Source: Oscillospiraceae bacterium
GTDB taxonomy: Bacteria > Bacillota > Clostridia > Oscillospirales > Oscillospiraceae
Direction: 5' to 3'
DNA: 48,619 bases
NCBI GenBank assembly: GCA_017465025.1
Contig: JAFTXM010000009.1
Location: 1 to 48,619, forward strand
Part shown: piece after piece, positions 36,157 to 45,439 of the stretch
How the letters are laid out: each line of letters starts with the position of its first letter
Numbering within the stretch: the stretch's first letter is position 1
The notes under the pieces: model-generated
The model's input: the letters and a program-made list of their open reading frames with translations, nothing else
Databases searched by the model: none
Told to the model about the DNA's origin: nothing
Program-made: the position numbers and the translations under genes

Positions 36157-36384
36157 TTATGTATCCGCGCAAAGCTCCACGGCTCTGGGCGTGACCACGG
36201 TGGAAATGGCGTGCTTGTAGATAAGCTGCTGTTTTCCCTCGCTTTCCAGCACCACGGTGAAGTCGTCAAAGCCCCGCACCACCCCGTGCATCTGAAAGCC
36301 GTTCATGAGAAACATTGTCACATTGGTTTTGTCCCGTCTGAGCTGATTGAGGAAAGAGTCCTGAAGGTTTTGGGTTTTCTGCAT
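36157..36384 (-). CDS. hfq: RNA chaperone Hfq
   Basis: A 75-residue Sm-like protein: Sm1 region [27 protein letters not shown] and Sm2 [12 protein letters not shown]. Hfq hexamers pair small RNAs with mRNAs. The ATG at 36384 follows AAGGAG by nine bases; an in-frame TTG three codons earlier is too close to that site. It lies downstream of miaA, the common order in both Firmicutes and Proteobacteria. Confidence 0.95.
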   Translation of the reverse strand: MQKTQNLQDSFLNQLRRDKTNVTMFLMNGFQMHGVVRGFDDFTVVLESEGKQQLIYKHAISTVVTPRAVELCADT

Positions 36385-36430
36385 ATGTGCCAACTCCTTT
36401 TCGTAAGGCGGTCAAGGTCTGCCGCCCTGT

Positions 36431-36469
36431 CATAATGTATCTGCGCCATATCCGGCGCGGTACATTATG
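36431..36469. other. Hairpin between miaA and hfq overlapping the miaA stop
   Basis: Arms CATAATGTA and TACATTATG enclose an inner GCGCC/GGCGC stem. The stem includes the miaA stop codon. No T-run follows on the minus strand, so it is probably a processing or attenuating stem rather than a full terminator. Confidence 0.55.
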
Positions 36470-37409
36470 ATATACCCTTGGAGTTTAAAAATTCCCTCGA
36501 AAGCTGTCGGGCAAGTTCAAAATCAGGCTCATCCTCCCAGTTTATCCAGAAAGCGTCCTCTCTCCGGCGAAACCAGGTAAGCTGCCGCTTTGCATAGCGG
36601 CGTGAGCCCTGCTTTATAAGCTCTGCGGCCTCGTCAAAGCCTATCTCTCCCCGGAGCGCCATGGCCGCTTCCTTGTAGCCTATGGCCTGCATTGCGGTGC
36701 AGTTTGGGTCTATGCCCCGGTCAAGAAGCCCCCGTACTTCGTCAAAAAGGCCCTCTTTCACCATCATGTCCACCCGCAGGTCTATCCTGTCGTAAAGCCG
36801 CTGCCTCTCCCTGAAATTGAGCACCATGTAGGCCGCATCATAGCGGGGCGGGCGGCTGCGGGAGTCAATGTCGTGCTCTGTGGCGGTCTTGCCGGAGAGC
36901 ATATATATCTCAATTGCCCGGACAATGCGGCGCTTGTCGCCGGCATTGAGCTTTGCCGCCCTCTCCGGGTCAAAGGCGGAGAGCTTTTGGAGCATTACTT
37001 CCCCGCCGAGACTGTCGTACTCAGTTTCAAGCTCACGGCGCAGAGCCTTGTCCTCCTCTATGGGGGCAAAGTCCGCACCACGGAGAAGGGAGTCGATATA
37101 AAGCCCGGTGCCGCCCACCACAATGGGCAGCTTCCCCCGCGAAATTATATCGTCACAGACCTTCTGGGCGCTCTGCACATAGAGGGAGACGGAGTAATTT
37201 TCCTCCGGCTCCGCCACGTCCAGCATATGGTGGGGGCAGCGGCTCTGCTCATCGGCGGTGGCCTTGGCTGTGCCTATGTCCATGCCCCGGTAGACCTGCA
37301 TGGAGTCTGCCGAGACTATTTCCCCGCCGTATTCTTCGGCAAGGACAATGGAAGTGGCGGTCTTGCCGGAGGCGGTAGGCCCTGCCACAACGATAAGTTT
37401 ATTATTCAT
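36465..37409 (-). CDS. miaA: tRNA dimethylallyltransferase
   Basis: A 314-residue enzyme adding dimethylallyl to A37 of tRNAs reading UNN codons; MiaB (encoded divergently nearby) then methylthiolates the product. P-loop GPTASGKT, DSMQVYRGMDIGTAK and PIVVGGTGLYIDSLL are diagnostic. Its ATG overlaps the mutL stop by four bases, showing coupling. Confidence 0.96.
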   Translation of the reverse strand: MNNKLIVVAGPTASGKTATSIVLAEEYGGEIVSADSMQVYRGMDIGTAKATADEQSRCPHHMLDVAEPEENYSVSLYVQSAQKVCDDIISRGKLPIVVGGTGLYIDSLLRGADFAPIEEDKALRRELETEYDSLGGEVMLQKLSAFDPERAAKLNAGDKRRIVRAIEIYMLSGKTATEHDIDSRSRPPRYDAAYMVLNFRERQRLYDRIDLRVDMMVKEGLFDEVRGLLDRGIDPNCTAMQAIGYKEAAMALRGEIGFDEAAELIKQGSRRYAKRQLTWFRRREDAFWINWEDEPDFELARQLSREFLNSKGIS

Positions 37410-39409
37410 ACTATCCTTTTGAACATCTTGTCCAGCTCTTTCCGGGACAGAGTCACGGACACGGGTCTGCCGTGGGGGCAGTACTTTATCTCCCCGGAGA
37501 GGACCTTTTTCACAAGGGTCTCAAGCTCGGCTCTGTGGGTATCCCAGCCTGCCTTGATGGCGGCCTTGCAGGCCACCGTGTGCAGCACATGGTCCCTGGC
37601 ATCCTCTGCCGACACCCGCTTTCCCGACCTGAGCTTTTCGCAGATCTCCTCCACGGCGGCAGCGGCGTCTGCGCTTTCCATATCCGCAGGCACGGCCCGC
37701 AGCACGAAGCTGTTGTCCCCGAAGGGCTCAAGCTCAAAGCCAAGCTCCTTCAAAAGCTCGCTGCTGCCCTCCAGTATCTCCGCATCCTCCCCGGAGAGAC
37801 TGAGGCTCACGGGGGAGAGCAGGGTCTGGGACATGATGCTTCGCTTCTGGGCCTTGAGGCGGTCAAATATCATCCGCTCGTGGGCGGCGTGCTTGTCTAT
37901 GAGTATGAGGCTCTCCCCCTGCTCAACTATGATGTAGGTTTTGAGAGCTTCACCGATAAGGCTGAACGGTAACAAATCATTTTCAACATTTTGCACAGAG
38001 TTTTCCACAGTTTCAGTGGAATGGCCCATGGAAAAATCGTCACTATGTAGAAATTTTTCCTCTTTAGGGGCTGAATGGCTCTCTTTGGGGAGGGAAATTT
38101 CCGTCTGCACCGGGTGAAAAACTGTTTCCGGCTGTAATTTTTCGGAAACATCTTCTTTGGGGCTGTTGAAAAGGGGAGCGGGACTTGCAAATTTCAGGAC
38201 GGCATCCTTTTTTTGGACAGGGGCGGCGTAGTCAGCGGAAAGGGGCGCGGCCTTGGGCTGGGCTGCACTTTTTGCGCTGTAGCCGTTTTCCCGGAAGCTC
38301 TGGGCGCTCATGTGCTGATAAAAGTCCGCCTTGGGCCGGGGCTTTGCGACGGGGGCGGGCCTTGCAGCGGAAACCGGGGAGCTATAAAGGAGCGCGGCGG
38401 GCTTTGCGCCTGCGGGCCGCTCGTTTTCAAGGGCCAGCGCCACCGCCTGATACACAAGCTCAAAGACCTTCCGCTCGTAGGAAAACTTCACCTCGGTCTT
38501 TGCCGGGTGTACGTTCACATCCACGCTGCCGTGACCGAGACTCAGGTACAGCACGCAGGCGGGGTAGCGGCCTGTGAGAAGGGAATTTTTGTAGGCCTGC
38601 TCCACGGCGCTCTGCAAAAGGGCGGAGCGGATATAGCGGCCGTTGCAGTAAAAATACTGGCAGCTGCGGTTGCCGCGGGCCGCGGCCGGGGAGGACACAA
38701 AGCCCGTGACGCACATGCCCGTTTCATCGTCGGCCCTCACGGGGAGAAAGCTCTGGGCGATATCCCGGCCCAGAAGACTATATACGCAGGACTCGCTCCT
38801 GTTGTCGCCGGGGGAGAAGAACATCTCCCGCCCGTCCTTTATAAAGCGCAGGGAGATCTCCGGATGGCCGAGGGCGCAGCGCAGGGCGATCTGCTCGCAG
38901 GCGGAGGCCTCGCTCCGGTCGGACTTGAGAAACTTGAGCCTTGCGGGGGTGTTGTAGAAAATATCCCGCACGGTCATCACTGTACCCACCGGACAGCCGC
39001 AAAGGCCCATATCCTGTATCTCCCCGGCCTCAAGGCGCACATAGCAGCCCTCATCGTCGGATATCCTGCGGGTTTTAAGCTCTATGCGGGAAACGGCGCT
39101 GATAGCGGCGAGAGCCTCGCCCCGAAAGCCCATGGTGCTTATGCACTCAAGCCCTCTCTCATCAGAAAGCTTTGAGGTGGCGTGGCGCATGAAGGCTACG
39201 CCCGCATCCTCCGGCGCCATGCCGCAGCCGTCGTCGCTGACGCGGATATAGGTAGCGCCGCCGCCCCGTATCTCCACGGTGATGTTGCGTGCGCCGGCAT
39301 CTATGGAGTTTTCAACCAGCTCCTTTATGACGGAGGCCGGACGCTCCACCACCTCGCCGGCGGCTATCATGTCCGCCACGTGGGGCGCGAGAATGTTGAT
39401 AACAGGCAT
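37406..39409 (-). CDS. mutL: DNA mismatch repair protein MutL
   Basis: A 667-residue MutL: GHKL ATPase domain (IAAGEVVERPASVIKELVENSIDAG, DDGCGM, TMGFRGEALAAISAVS), a transducer domain, a long low-complexity linker (about residues 335-470) and a C-terminal domain with the endonuclease motif DKHAAHERMIFD and the CPHGRP zinc-site motif. The last acidic residue of the endonuclease motif is Asp where many enzymes have Glu. The nuclease-type motif implies methyl-independent repair. The start MPVINILAPHV has GGAGGT upstream. It lies divergent from miaB-mutS. Confidence 0.96.
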   Translation of the reverse strand: MPVINILAPHVADMIAAGEVVERPASVIKELVENSIDAGARNITVEIRGGGATYIRVSDDGCGMAPEDAGVAFMRHATSKLSDERGLECISTMGFRGEALAAISAVSRIELKTRRISDDEGCYVRLEAGEIQDMGLCGCPVGTVMTVRDIFYNTPARLKFLKSDRSEASACEQIALRCALGHPEISLRFIKDGREMFFSPGDNRSESCVYSLLGRDIAQSFLPVRADDETGMCVTGFVSSPAAARGNRSCQYFYCNGRYIRSALLQSAVEQAYKNSLLTGRYPACVLYLSLGHGSVDVNVHPAKTEVKFSYERKVFELVYQAVALALENERPAGAKPAALLYSSPVSAARPAPVAKPRPKADFYQHMSAQSFRENGYSAKSAAQPKAAPLSADYAAPVQKKDAVLKFASPAPLFNSPKEDVSEKLQPETVFHPVQTEISLPKESHSAPKEEKFLHSDDFSMGHSTETVENSVQNVENDLLPFSLIGEALKTYIIVEQGESLILIDKHAAHERMIFDRLKAQKRSIMSQTLLSPVSLSLSGEDAEILEGSSELLKELGFELEPFGDNSFVLRAVPADMESADAAAAVEEICEKLRSGKRVSAEDARDHVLHTVACKAAIKAGWDTHRAELETLVKKVLSGEIKYCPHGRPVSVTLSRKELDKMFKRIV

Positions 39410-39466
39410 ATGTACCTCCACGGGTAGAAAATACTTTCACAACAGATGCAGTGTACCACAATTTAG

Positions 39467-39496
39467 TTGAAAGTTCCACCCGTTTTATGCTAATAT
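39467..39496 (+). promoter_or_regulatory. Promoter of miaB-mutS
   Basis: TTGAAA (39467-39472) and TAATAT (39491-39496) with an 18-base spacer, about 48 bases before the miaB start. The divergent mutL promoter must lie in the same 130 bases but no clear hexamer pair was found. Confidence 0.65.
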
Positions 39497-39543
39497 AAAC
39501 TTTGATTTTGAATAAAATTTACACTCCCGGAGGGGCTTTGAAT

Positions 39544-40962
39544 ATGGCATACCAAAGAAAAGAAATAGACATTGCCCAGGTTCAGCGGCAAAAGGATATC
39601 TGCGGCGAAATTCTCGCCGGAAACCAGCAGGCGGGGGCAGCTCCCCTTGCCATGGTGGACACCTACGGCTGCCAGCAGAACGAGGCCGACAGCGAGAAGA
39701 TACGGGGCTACCTTGCCGCCATGGGCTACGGCTTTACGGACAATGAGTTTGAAGCCGATGTAATAGTCATCAATACCTGCGCTGTCCGCGAGCACGCGGA
39801 GATGCGGGTTCTTGGCAATGTGGGCGCGCTCAACCACTCCAAAAAGGCAAGACCCGGCCAGATAATCGCCGTCTGCGGCTGTATGGTGCAGCAGGAGCAT
39901 ATGGCCCAGAAGCTGAAGATGAGCTACCCCGTGGTGGACCTGGTCTTCGGCCCTCATGAGCTATGGCGTTTTCCTGAGCATCTGAAGGCCGTGATGGACT
40001 CCCACAAGCGCCGCTTTGCCGCAGCCGCCGACGAGGGCGCGGTCATTGAGGGTATGCCTATCCACCGTGACCGGGGCGTGAAGGCCTGGCTTTCCATCAT
40101 GTACGGCTGCAATAACTTCTGCTCCTACTGCATAGTACCCTATGTAAGAGGCCGCGAGCGCTCCCGCCACCCGGAAGAGATACTCAAGGAGGCAAGGGAG
40201 CTTGTGGAGGCAGGCTATAAGGACATTACCCTTTTGGGCCAGAACGTGAACTCCTACGGCAAGGACCTTGAGGAAAATGTGGACTTTGCAGACCTTATCC
40301 GCATGATAAACGATATCCCCGGTGACTTTCTCATCCGCTTCATGACAAGCCATCCCAAGGATGCCACCGAAAAGCTTTTCAAAACCATGGCGGAGTGCGA
40401 AAAGTGCGCCCACCAGCTGCACCTGCCCGTCCAGTCCGGCTCGGACAGGATATTGAAGCTTATGAACCGGGTCTACACAAGGGAGAAGTATATCGAGAAG
40501 GCGAGGCTTGCAAGGCAATATATGCCCGACCTTGTGATAACCACCGACATTATCGTGGGCTTTCCCGGCGAGACGGAGGAAGACTTTGCCGATACCCTCT
40601 CCCTCTGCGAAGAGATACGCTATGACGCCATGTTCACCTTTATCTACTCCAAGCGTCAGGGCACTCCCGCCGCCACCATGCCCGACCCCTACACAAGAGC
40701 CGACAAGCAGCGGCACTTTGACGCTCTCATGGAGCTTTCAAACGCCATCTCCGGCGAAAAGCACAGGGAGTACGAGGGCAAAACCCTCCGCGTGCTCATT
40801 GACGGGGAGACGGGTAAGGACGAATATAATCTCTCCAGCCGCACCAACGGCGGCAGACTTGTGCACCTCAAGGGCGACAAGAGCCTTATAGGGCAGTATA
40901 TAGATGTGAAGATAGTTTCCAGTAACACATGGGCTTTATATGGAGTGATGGAAAATGGCTGA
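39544..40962 (+). CDS. miaB: tRNA-2-methylthio-N6-dimethylallyladenosine synthase
   Basis: A 472-residue radical-SAM methylthiotransferase acting after MiaA at tRNA A37. The N-terminal cluster-binding cysteines are in TYGCQQNEADSEK, NTCAVREHA and CGCMVQQ; the radical-SAM motif is GCNNFCSYCIVPYVRGRERS; a TRAM domain ends the protein. I chose ATG at 39544 after CGGAGGGG; an upstream in-frame ATG at 39502 has no site. It overlaps mutS by eight bases. Confidence 0.96.
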   Translation: MAYQRKEIDIAQVQRQKDICGEILAGNQQAGAAPLAMVDTYGCQQNEADSEKIRGYLAAMGYGFTDNEFEADVIVINTCAVREHAEMRVLGNVGALNHSKKARPGQIIAVCGCMVQQEHMAQKLKMSYPVVDLVFGPHELWRFPEHLKAVMDSHKRRFAAAADEGAVIEGMPIHRDRGVKAWLSIMYGCNNFCSYCIVPYVRGRERSRHPEEILKEARELVEAGYKDITLLGQNVNSYGKDLEENVDFADLIRMINDIPGDFLIRFMTSHPKDATEKLFKTMAECEKCAHQLHLPVQSGSDRILKLMNRVYTREKYIEKARLARQYMPDLVITTDIIVGFPGETEEDFADTLSLCEEIRYDAMFTFIYSKRQGTPAATMPDPYTRADKQRHFDALMELSNAISGEKHREYEGKTLRVLIDGETGKDEYNLSSRTNGGRLVHLKGDKSLIGQYIDVKIVSSNTWALYGVMENG

Positions 40963-43555
40963 GCTTACACCCATGAAAAAGCAGTATAACGAGATAAAGG
41001 CCCAGCATCAGGACTGCCTTTTGTTCTTCCGCCTTGGTGACTTTTATGAGATGTTCGACGAGGACGCGAAGATCGCCTCCCGGGAGCTGGATATTGCCCT
41101 GACCACCCGTGACCGGAACGTGGAAAACCCGGACGAGCGCACTCCCATGTGCGGCGTGCCCTACCACAGCGCCGAGGCCTATATCGCCAGACTTATCGCC
41201 AAGGGCTACAAGGTGGCCATCTGCGAGCAGACCGAGGACCCGGCCCTTGCCAAAAGCATCGTTGCCCGTGAGGTCATCCGCATCATCACCCCCGGCACAG
41301 TGACGGAAAGCTCCATGCTGGAGGAAAAGCGCTCCAACTACATCTGCGCTGTGAACATAAACGGTGACGAAGGCGGCCTTGCCCTCTGCGACATCTCCAC
41401 CGGCGAATTCTGCGCCGCCGCCTTTGAAAGCGGTGCATCAGCCCACATTGTAAACGAGCTGGGCCGCTTTGCCCCGAAAGAAGCCCTTTTGAGCGACAGC
41501 GCCGCTGCCGACCCTGCCGTTGTGGACTTTCTGGGCGCAAAGCTGGGCGCGATAATAGAGCGGGGTCAGGAGAAGTTTGAGTATTTCCCCTGCTCTGCCA
41601 TTCTCTGCGAGCAGTTTGGCTACAGGGATGCGGATGAAAGCGGCCTTGGTGAAAGCCCCGCCGCAGTTTCCGCCGCCGGTGCGCTTCTTGCCTACCTGAG
41701 AGAGACTCAGAAATTTGACTTGAGCCACATAAACCGCCTGGAGCTTGTCCACGGCGGCAGATATATGGAGCTGGACTGGGCCACCCGCCGCTCCCTTGAG
41801 CTGACGGAAACTCTCCGCTCCGGCGAGAAGCGGGGCAGCCTTCTCTGGGTGCTGGATAAGACCAAGACACCCATGGGCGGCAGAATGCTCCGTGCCTGGG
41901 TGGAAAGACCCCTGCTCCACGCGGTCGCCATCCGCCGTCGCCTTGCAGCGGTGGACGAGCTGAGACGGGACAATGTTTGCCGCAGTGAGCTTGCATTGAC
42001 ACTGAGGGAGATAAGCGATATGCAGCGTCTGGTAGGCCGCTGTGTGTACGGCTCTGCCGGCGGGCGGGATCTGCGCTCCCTTGCAAACTGTGCGGCGGTG
42101 CTGCCCCGGCTCAAGGAGCTTTTGTCCGGCTTTTCCTCCCAGTACTTAAGGAGCATCTGCGCCATGGATGCCCTTGAGGATATGCGCTTTGAGATAGACC
42201 GTGCCATCTGCGATGAGCCTCCCTTCTCCGTCCGCGAAGGCGGCATACTGCGCACCGGCTACTCCGAGGAAGTGGACAGACTCCGCACCATAAGGGATAA
42301 CGGCAAGGCCATGGTCATAGAGCTTGAGGACAGAGAGCGAAAGCGCACCGGCATAAAAAAGCTGAAGGTGGGCTACAACAAGGTCTTTGGCTACTATATA
42401 GATGTGCCCAAATCCGCCGGGGAGGACAATATCCCGGAAGACTATATAAGAAAGCAGACCCTCGTCTCCAATGAGCGCTACTTCACCCAGGAGCTCAAGG
42501 AGCTTGAGAGCACCCTGCTCACCGCAAAGGACAGGGTCAACACCCTTGAGTTTGACTATTTTGACGAGATACGCCGCAGCGTGGCGGGCAAGGTACACCG
42601 CATACAGGCCACAGCAAAGGCCGTGGCGGAGCTGGACGTGCTCTGCTCTCTTGCAGAGGTCGCGGTGAAAAACGGCTATACCATGCCGGAGGTGGACGAA
42701 AGCCGCAGCCTTCAGATAATCGAGGGCCGCCACCCTGTGGTGGAGCAGACCTTGAAGGACGTGCTCTTTGTCCCCAATGACACCACCCTCAACGACTCCT
42801 CCGAGCGGGTGGCCATTATCACCGGCCCCAACATGGCCGGTAAATCCACCTATATGCGCCAGACCGCCCTTATCGTTTTAATGGCGCAGATGGGCTCCTT
42901 CGTCCCGGCAAAAAGCGCCGTCATCGGCATCGTGGATAGGGTGTTCACCCGCATCGGCGCCTCCGATGACCTGGCCTCCGGTCAGTCCACCTTCATGGTG
43001 GAGATGAACGAGATGGCAAACATCCTCAAAAACGCCACCGCCGCCTCTCTTCTCATTCTCGACGAGATAGGCCGGGGCACCTCCACCTTTGACGGCATGG
43101 CCATAGCCCGCGCCGTTCTGGAGCACTGCGCCGACAAAAGGAAGCTTGGCGCAAAGACCATGTTCGCCACCCACTACCATGAGCTGTCCGCCCTTGAAGG
43201 GGAGCTTGCGGGAGTGACAAACTACAACATAAGCGCCAAAAAGCAAAACGGAAATCTGGTGTTTTTACGAAAGATAGTCCGGGGCAGCGCAGACGACAGC
43301 TACGGTATTGAGGTGGCAAAGCTGGCGGGCCTGCCCGACAGTATCATAAGCCGGGCCAAAAGCTGCCTCAGGGAGCTTGAAAAGGATGGCGCGGCAATGC
43401 CCGCGGCGCAGCACGCCCCGACAGAGCAGATAAGCTTTCAGGACGTGGGCACCGATGAAGTACGGAAAATGCTCATGGAGACGGATATAAATACCCTCAC
43501 CCCCATTGAGGCCATGAATATGCTCTTTGAGCTGCAAAGGAAAGCGAGAGGCTGA
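40955..43555 (+). CDS. mutS: DNA mismatch repair protein MutS
   Basis: An 866-residue mismatch sensor. The mismatch-contacting FxE motif appears in FRLGDFYEMF, Walker A in GPNMAGKST, and STFMVEMNEMANIL, DEIGRGTSTFDG and FATHYHEL in the ATPase domain. The C-terminal residues after about 800 form the clamp/tetramer tail. The ATG lies within the end of miaB, so it is translationally coupled. mutL is divergent only 130 bases from this operon. Confidence 0.97.
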   Translation: MAELTPMKKQYNEIKAQHQDCLLFFRLGDFYEMFDEDAKIASRELDIALTTRDRNVENPDERTPMCGVPYHSAEAYIARLIAKGYKVAICEQTEDPALAKSIVAREVIRIITPGTVTESSMLEEKRSNYICAVNINGDEGGLALCDISTGEFCAAAFESGASAHIVNELGRFAPKEALLSDSAAADPAVVDFLGAKLGAIIERGQEKFEYFPCSAILCEQFGYRDADESGLGESPAAVSAAGALLAYLRETQKFDLSHINRLELVHGGRYMELDWATRRSLELTETLRSGEKRGSLLWVLDKTKTPMGGRMLRAWVERPLLHAVAIRRRLAAVDELRRDNVCRSELALTLREISDMQRLVGRCVYGSAGGRDLRSLANCAAVLPRLKELLSGFSSQYLRSICAMDALEDMRFEIDRAICDEPPFSVREGGILRTGYSEEVDRLRTIRDNGKAMVIELEDRERKRTGIKKLKVGYNKVFGYYIDVPKSAGEDNIPEDYIRKQTLVSNERYFTQELKELESTLLTAKDRVNTLEFDYFDEIRRSVAGKVHRIQATAKAVAELDVLCSLAEVAVKNGYTMPEVDESRSLQIIEGRHPVVEQTLKDVLFVPNDTTLNDSSERVAIITGPNMAGKSTYMRQTALIVLMAQMGSFVPAKSAVIGIVDRVFTRIGASDDLASGQSTFMVEMNEMANILKNATAASLLILDEIGRGTSTFDGMAIARAVLEHCADKRKLGAKTMFATHYHELSALEGELAGVTNYNISAKKQNGNLVFLRKIVRGSADDSYGIEVAKLAGLPDSIISRAKSCLRELEKDGAAMPAAQHAPTEQISFQDVGTDEVRKMLMETDINTLTPIEAMNMLFELQRKARG

Positions 43556-44283
43556 TGAACGAGGAAAAGGGCAGCCCCCTGCCCCCCAGAAAAGTTGAAT
43601 TTACAAGCCGCCTTGGCAGGATGGAGAGCATAGCGGTGCTCTCCTATCTGCCGGTGCACGTGGGCTTTCTGCCGCTGGCTTTCGCGGCTTTGATGCAAAA
43701 GGGCATTGTGGACGATACGGGTGCAAACCTCGGCATCTATCTTGTGGGCGCTCTTTTCATGCTGGGGCTTTGCTTTAAGTTTCTGCGGCGGGATTTTGAT
43801 GCCCTCTGCGACAGACCCTTTCAGGTAATTGCCGAGCTTGTGGGCAGCTATGGCGTGATGCTCTGCTGCAATATGCTCTTTGGCATGGTTTTGAATTTCA
43901 TCTCCGGCGAGGGAAACCCCAACAATCAGGCAGTGACGGATATGGCCCTGATAAGCTACGGGCCGGTCGCGGCAATGGCGGTGTACCTTGCCCCCATTGT
44001 GGAGGAGATGCTCTTTCGCGCCGGTATTTTCGGCACTTTGCGCCACTATAACCGCATAATGGCCTATGTGGTGGGCGTGCTGAGCTTTTCCGTGTACCAT
44101 GTGTGGAGCTTTGCCATTATTGAGCCTTCCTACTGGATATATGTTTTGCAGTATATCCCCGTGTCCTTCCTTTTGTGCCGGATTTATGAGAGCACCAACA
44201 GCATCTGGAGCAGCATCTTCTTCCATATGCTGATAAACGGTATTTCCCTGAAAGTGCTCACGGCGGCACAGCAGCTTTTGTGA
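43555..44283 (+). CDS. CPBP-family intramembrane metalloprotease
   Basis: A 242-residue polytopic protein with about six membrane segments and the CPBP (Abi) motifs: EEMLFR (Glu150-Glu151 and Arg155), a following FSVYHVW histidine (His182) and a third motif near SSIFFHMLINGI. The family includes CAAX-processing proteases and bacteriocin-immunity proteins. Its ATG shares one base with the mutS stop. The substrate is unknown. Confidence 0.85.
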   Translation: MNEEKGSPLPPRKVEFTSRLGRMESIAVLSYLPVHVGFLPLAFAALMQKGIVDDTGANLGIYLVGALFMLGLCFKFLRRDFDALCDRPFQVIAELVGSYGVMLCCNMLFGMVLNFISGEGNPNNQAVTDMALISYGPVAAMAVYLAPIVEEMLFRAGIFGTLRHYNRIMAYVVGVLSFSVYHVWSFAIIEPSYWIYVLQYIPVSFLLCRIYESTNSIWSSIFFHMLINGISLKVLTAAQQLL

Positions 44284-44297
44284 AAGGCGGCAGATTT

Positions 44298-44981
44298 ATG
44301 AGCCATCAGCTTGATGTGATAGCGCGCATCCGTTCAGATTTTAAGGAAAAGTTCGGCATACCCCGGCAGAGCGGGATAGTGGACGAGCTGCGGGCAAAAA
44401 TAGTCTTTGAGCCAAAGTACAGGAACGCCGATGCCCTTCGGGGCATTGAGGGCTTTTCCCATCTTTGGCTCATCTGGCAGTTTTCGGAAAATATACGGCA
44501 GGACTGGTCGCCCACGGTGCGCCCGCCGAGGCTCGGCGGGAATACGCGCATGGGCGTTTTTGCCACCCGCTCACCCTTCCGCCCCAATAATCTGGGGCTT
44601 TCCTGCGTGCGCCTTGTGTCGGTGGAAAAGTCCGATGAGCTGGGCACTTACCTTGTGGTTGCCGGGGCTGACCTTATGGACGGCACGCCCATCTACGACA
44701 TAAAGCCCTATCTGCCCTATTCGGATGCCCACCCCGATGCCGCAGGCGGCTTTGCACCAAATCCGGGGAAGAAGCTGAAAGTGGAGTATGAAGGGGGCTT
44801 GGAAAGCCTTGTTCCGGAGGATAAGCGCGCCGCCCTTGCCGGCATCCTCGCCGCCGACCCCCGCCCCTCCTACCAGCACGACCCGGAGCGCATCTATAAT
44901 CTGGACTTTGCGGATATGGAAGTGAAATTCACAGTGACGGGAGAAGTGCTCACGGTGCGCAAGGTGGAGAAAAGGGGATAA
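44298..44981 (+). CDS. trmO: TrmO/TsaA-like tRNA methyltransferase
   Basis: A 227-residue protein of the TsaA/YaeB family, which N6-methylates threonylcarbamoyl-A37 of tRNA-Thr. The core GFSHLWLIWQF, RPPRLGGNTRMGVFATRSPFRPN and GLSCVRL and the later DGTPIYDIKPYLPYSD match the family. A long C-terminal region follows as usual. The ATG at 44298 has AAAGGCGG upstream; an in-frame GTG at 44280 overlaps the previous gene. It is the third tRNA A37-modifying enzyme encoded near mutS/mutL. Confidence 0.9.
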   Translation: MSHQLDVIARIRSDFKEKFGIPRQSGIVDELRAKIVFEPKYRNADALRGIEGFSHLWLIWQFSENIRQDWSPTVRPPRLGGNTRMGVFATRSPFRPNNLGLSCVRLVSVEKSDELGTYLVVAGADLMDGTPIYDIKPYLPYSDAHPDAAGGFAPNPGKKLKVEYEGGLESLVPEDKRAALAGILAADPRPSYQHDPERIYNLDFADMEVKFTVTGEVLTVRKVEKRG

Positions 44982-44984
44982 AAA

Positions 44985-45371
44985 ATGCTCGGTTTTTTGA
45001 TATTTATGATATTTGTGGATCTCATTATCCCTTTTACGATGATAGGCTTTGGCCGGGTGTTCATGAAAAATCCGCCGGAAAAGATAAATATGACCTACGG
45101 CTACAGGACTGCCATGTCCATGAAAAGCGTGGAGACCTGGGAATTTGCCCAGGCATACTGCGGCAAGCTCTGGATAAGACTGGGGCTTGCGCTGCTCGCT
45201 TCGGTGCTGCCCCTTTTCTTTTGCTTTGGTAGAGATATTGATACGATCGCTCTGGTTGGGCTTGTGATATGCGGCGTACAGCTTGCGGTGATGATGTGCT
45301 CTATCATTCCAATAGAAAGAGCGCTGAAAAAAAGCTTTGACGAGGCCGGCAGACGGAAAAAGGAAAGATAG
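44985..45371 (+). CDS. SdpI-family small membrane protein
   Basis: A 128-residue protein with three hydrophobic segments (about 2-24, 62-80, 85-105) and the signature YGYRTAMSMKSVETWEFAQ followed by GKLW, matching the SdpI/YhfL family. Members include immunity proteins against SdpC-like toxins, but most have no assigned job and no toxin gene is near here. It follows trmO after three bases with AAGGGG as ribosome site. The C-terminal end is basic. Confidence 0.8.
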   Translation: MLGFLIFMIFVDLIIPFTMIGFGRVFMKNPPEKINMTYGYRTAMSMKSVETWEFAQAYCGKLWIRLGLALLASVLPLFFCFGRDIDTIALVGLVICGVQLAVMMCSIIPIERALKKSFDEAGRRKKER

Positions 45372-45408
45372 CTTTTTCTCCACCTCATCCGCCTCGTGCT
45401 GAAGTAGT
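45372..45408. repeat. Short dispersed repeat fragment before the GH1 gene
   Basis: CACCTCATCCGCCTCG (45380-45395) is identical over 16 bases to the complement of a segment near 12801-12816, and both are bordered by TTTTT on the same side. It appears to be a fragment of a family of intergenic repeats. The remaining spacer to 45439 holds the GH1 ribosome site GGAGGTG. Confidence 0.55.
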
Positions 45409-45439
45409 CAAACATAAATCTCTACACCGGAGGTGTAAT

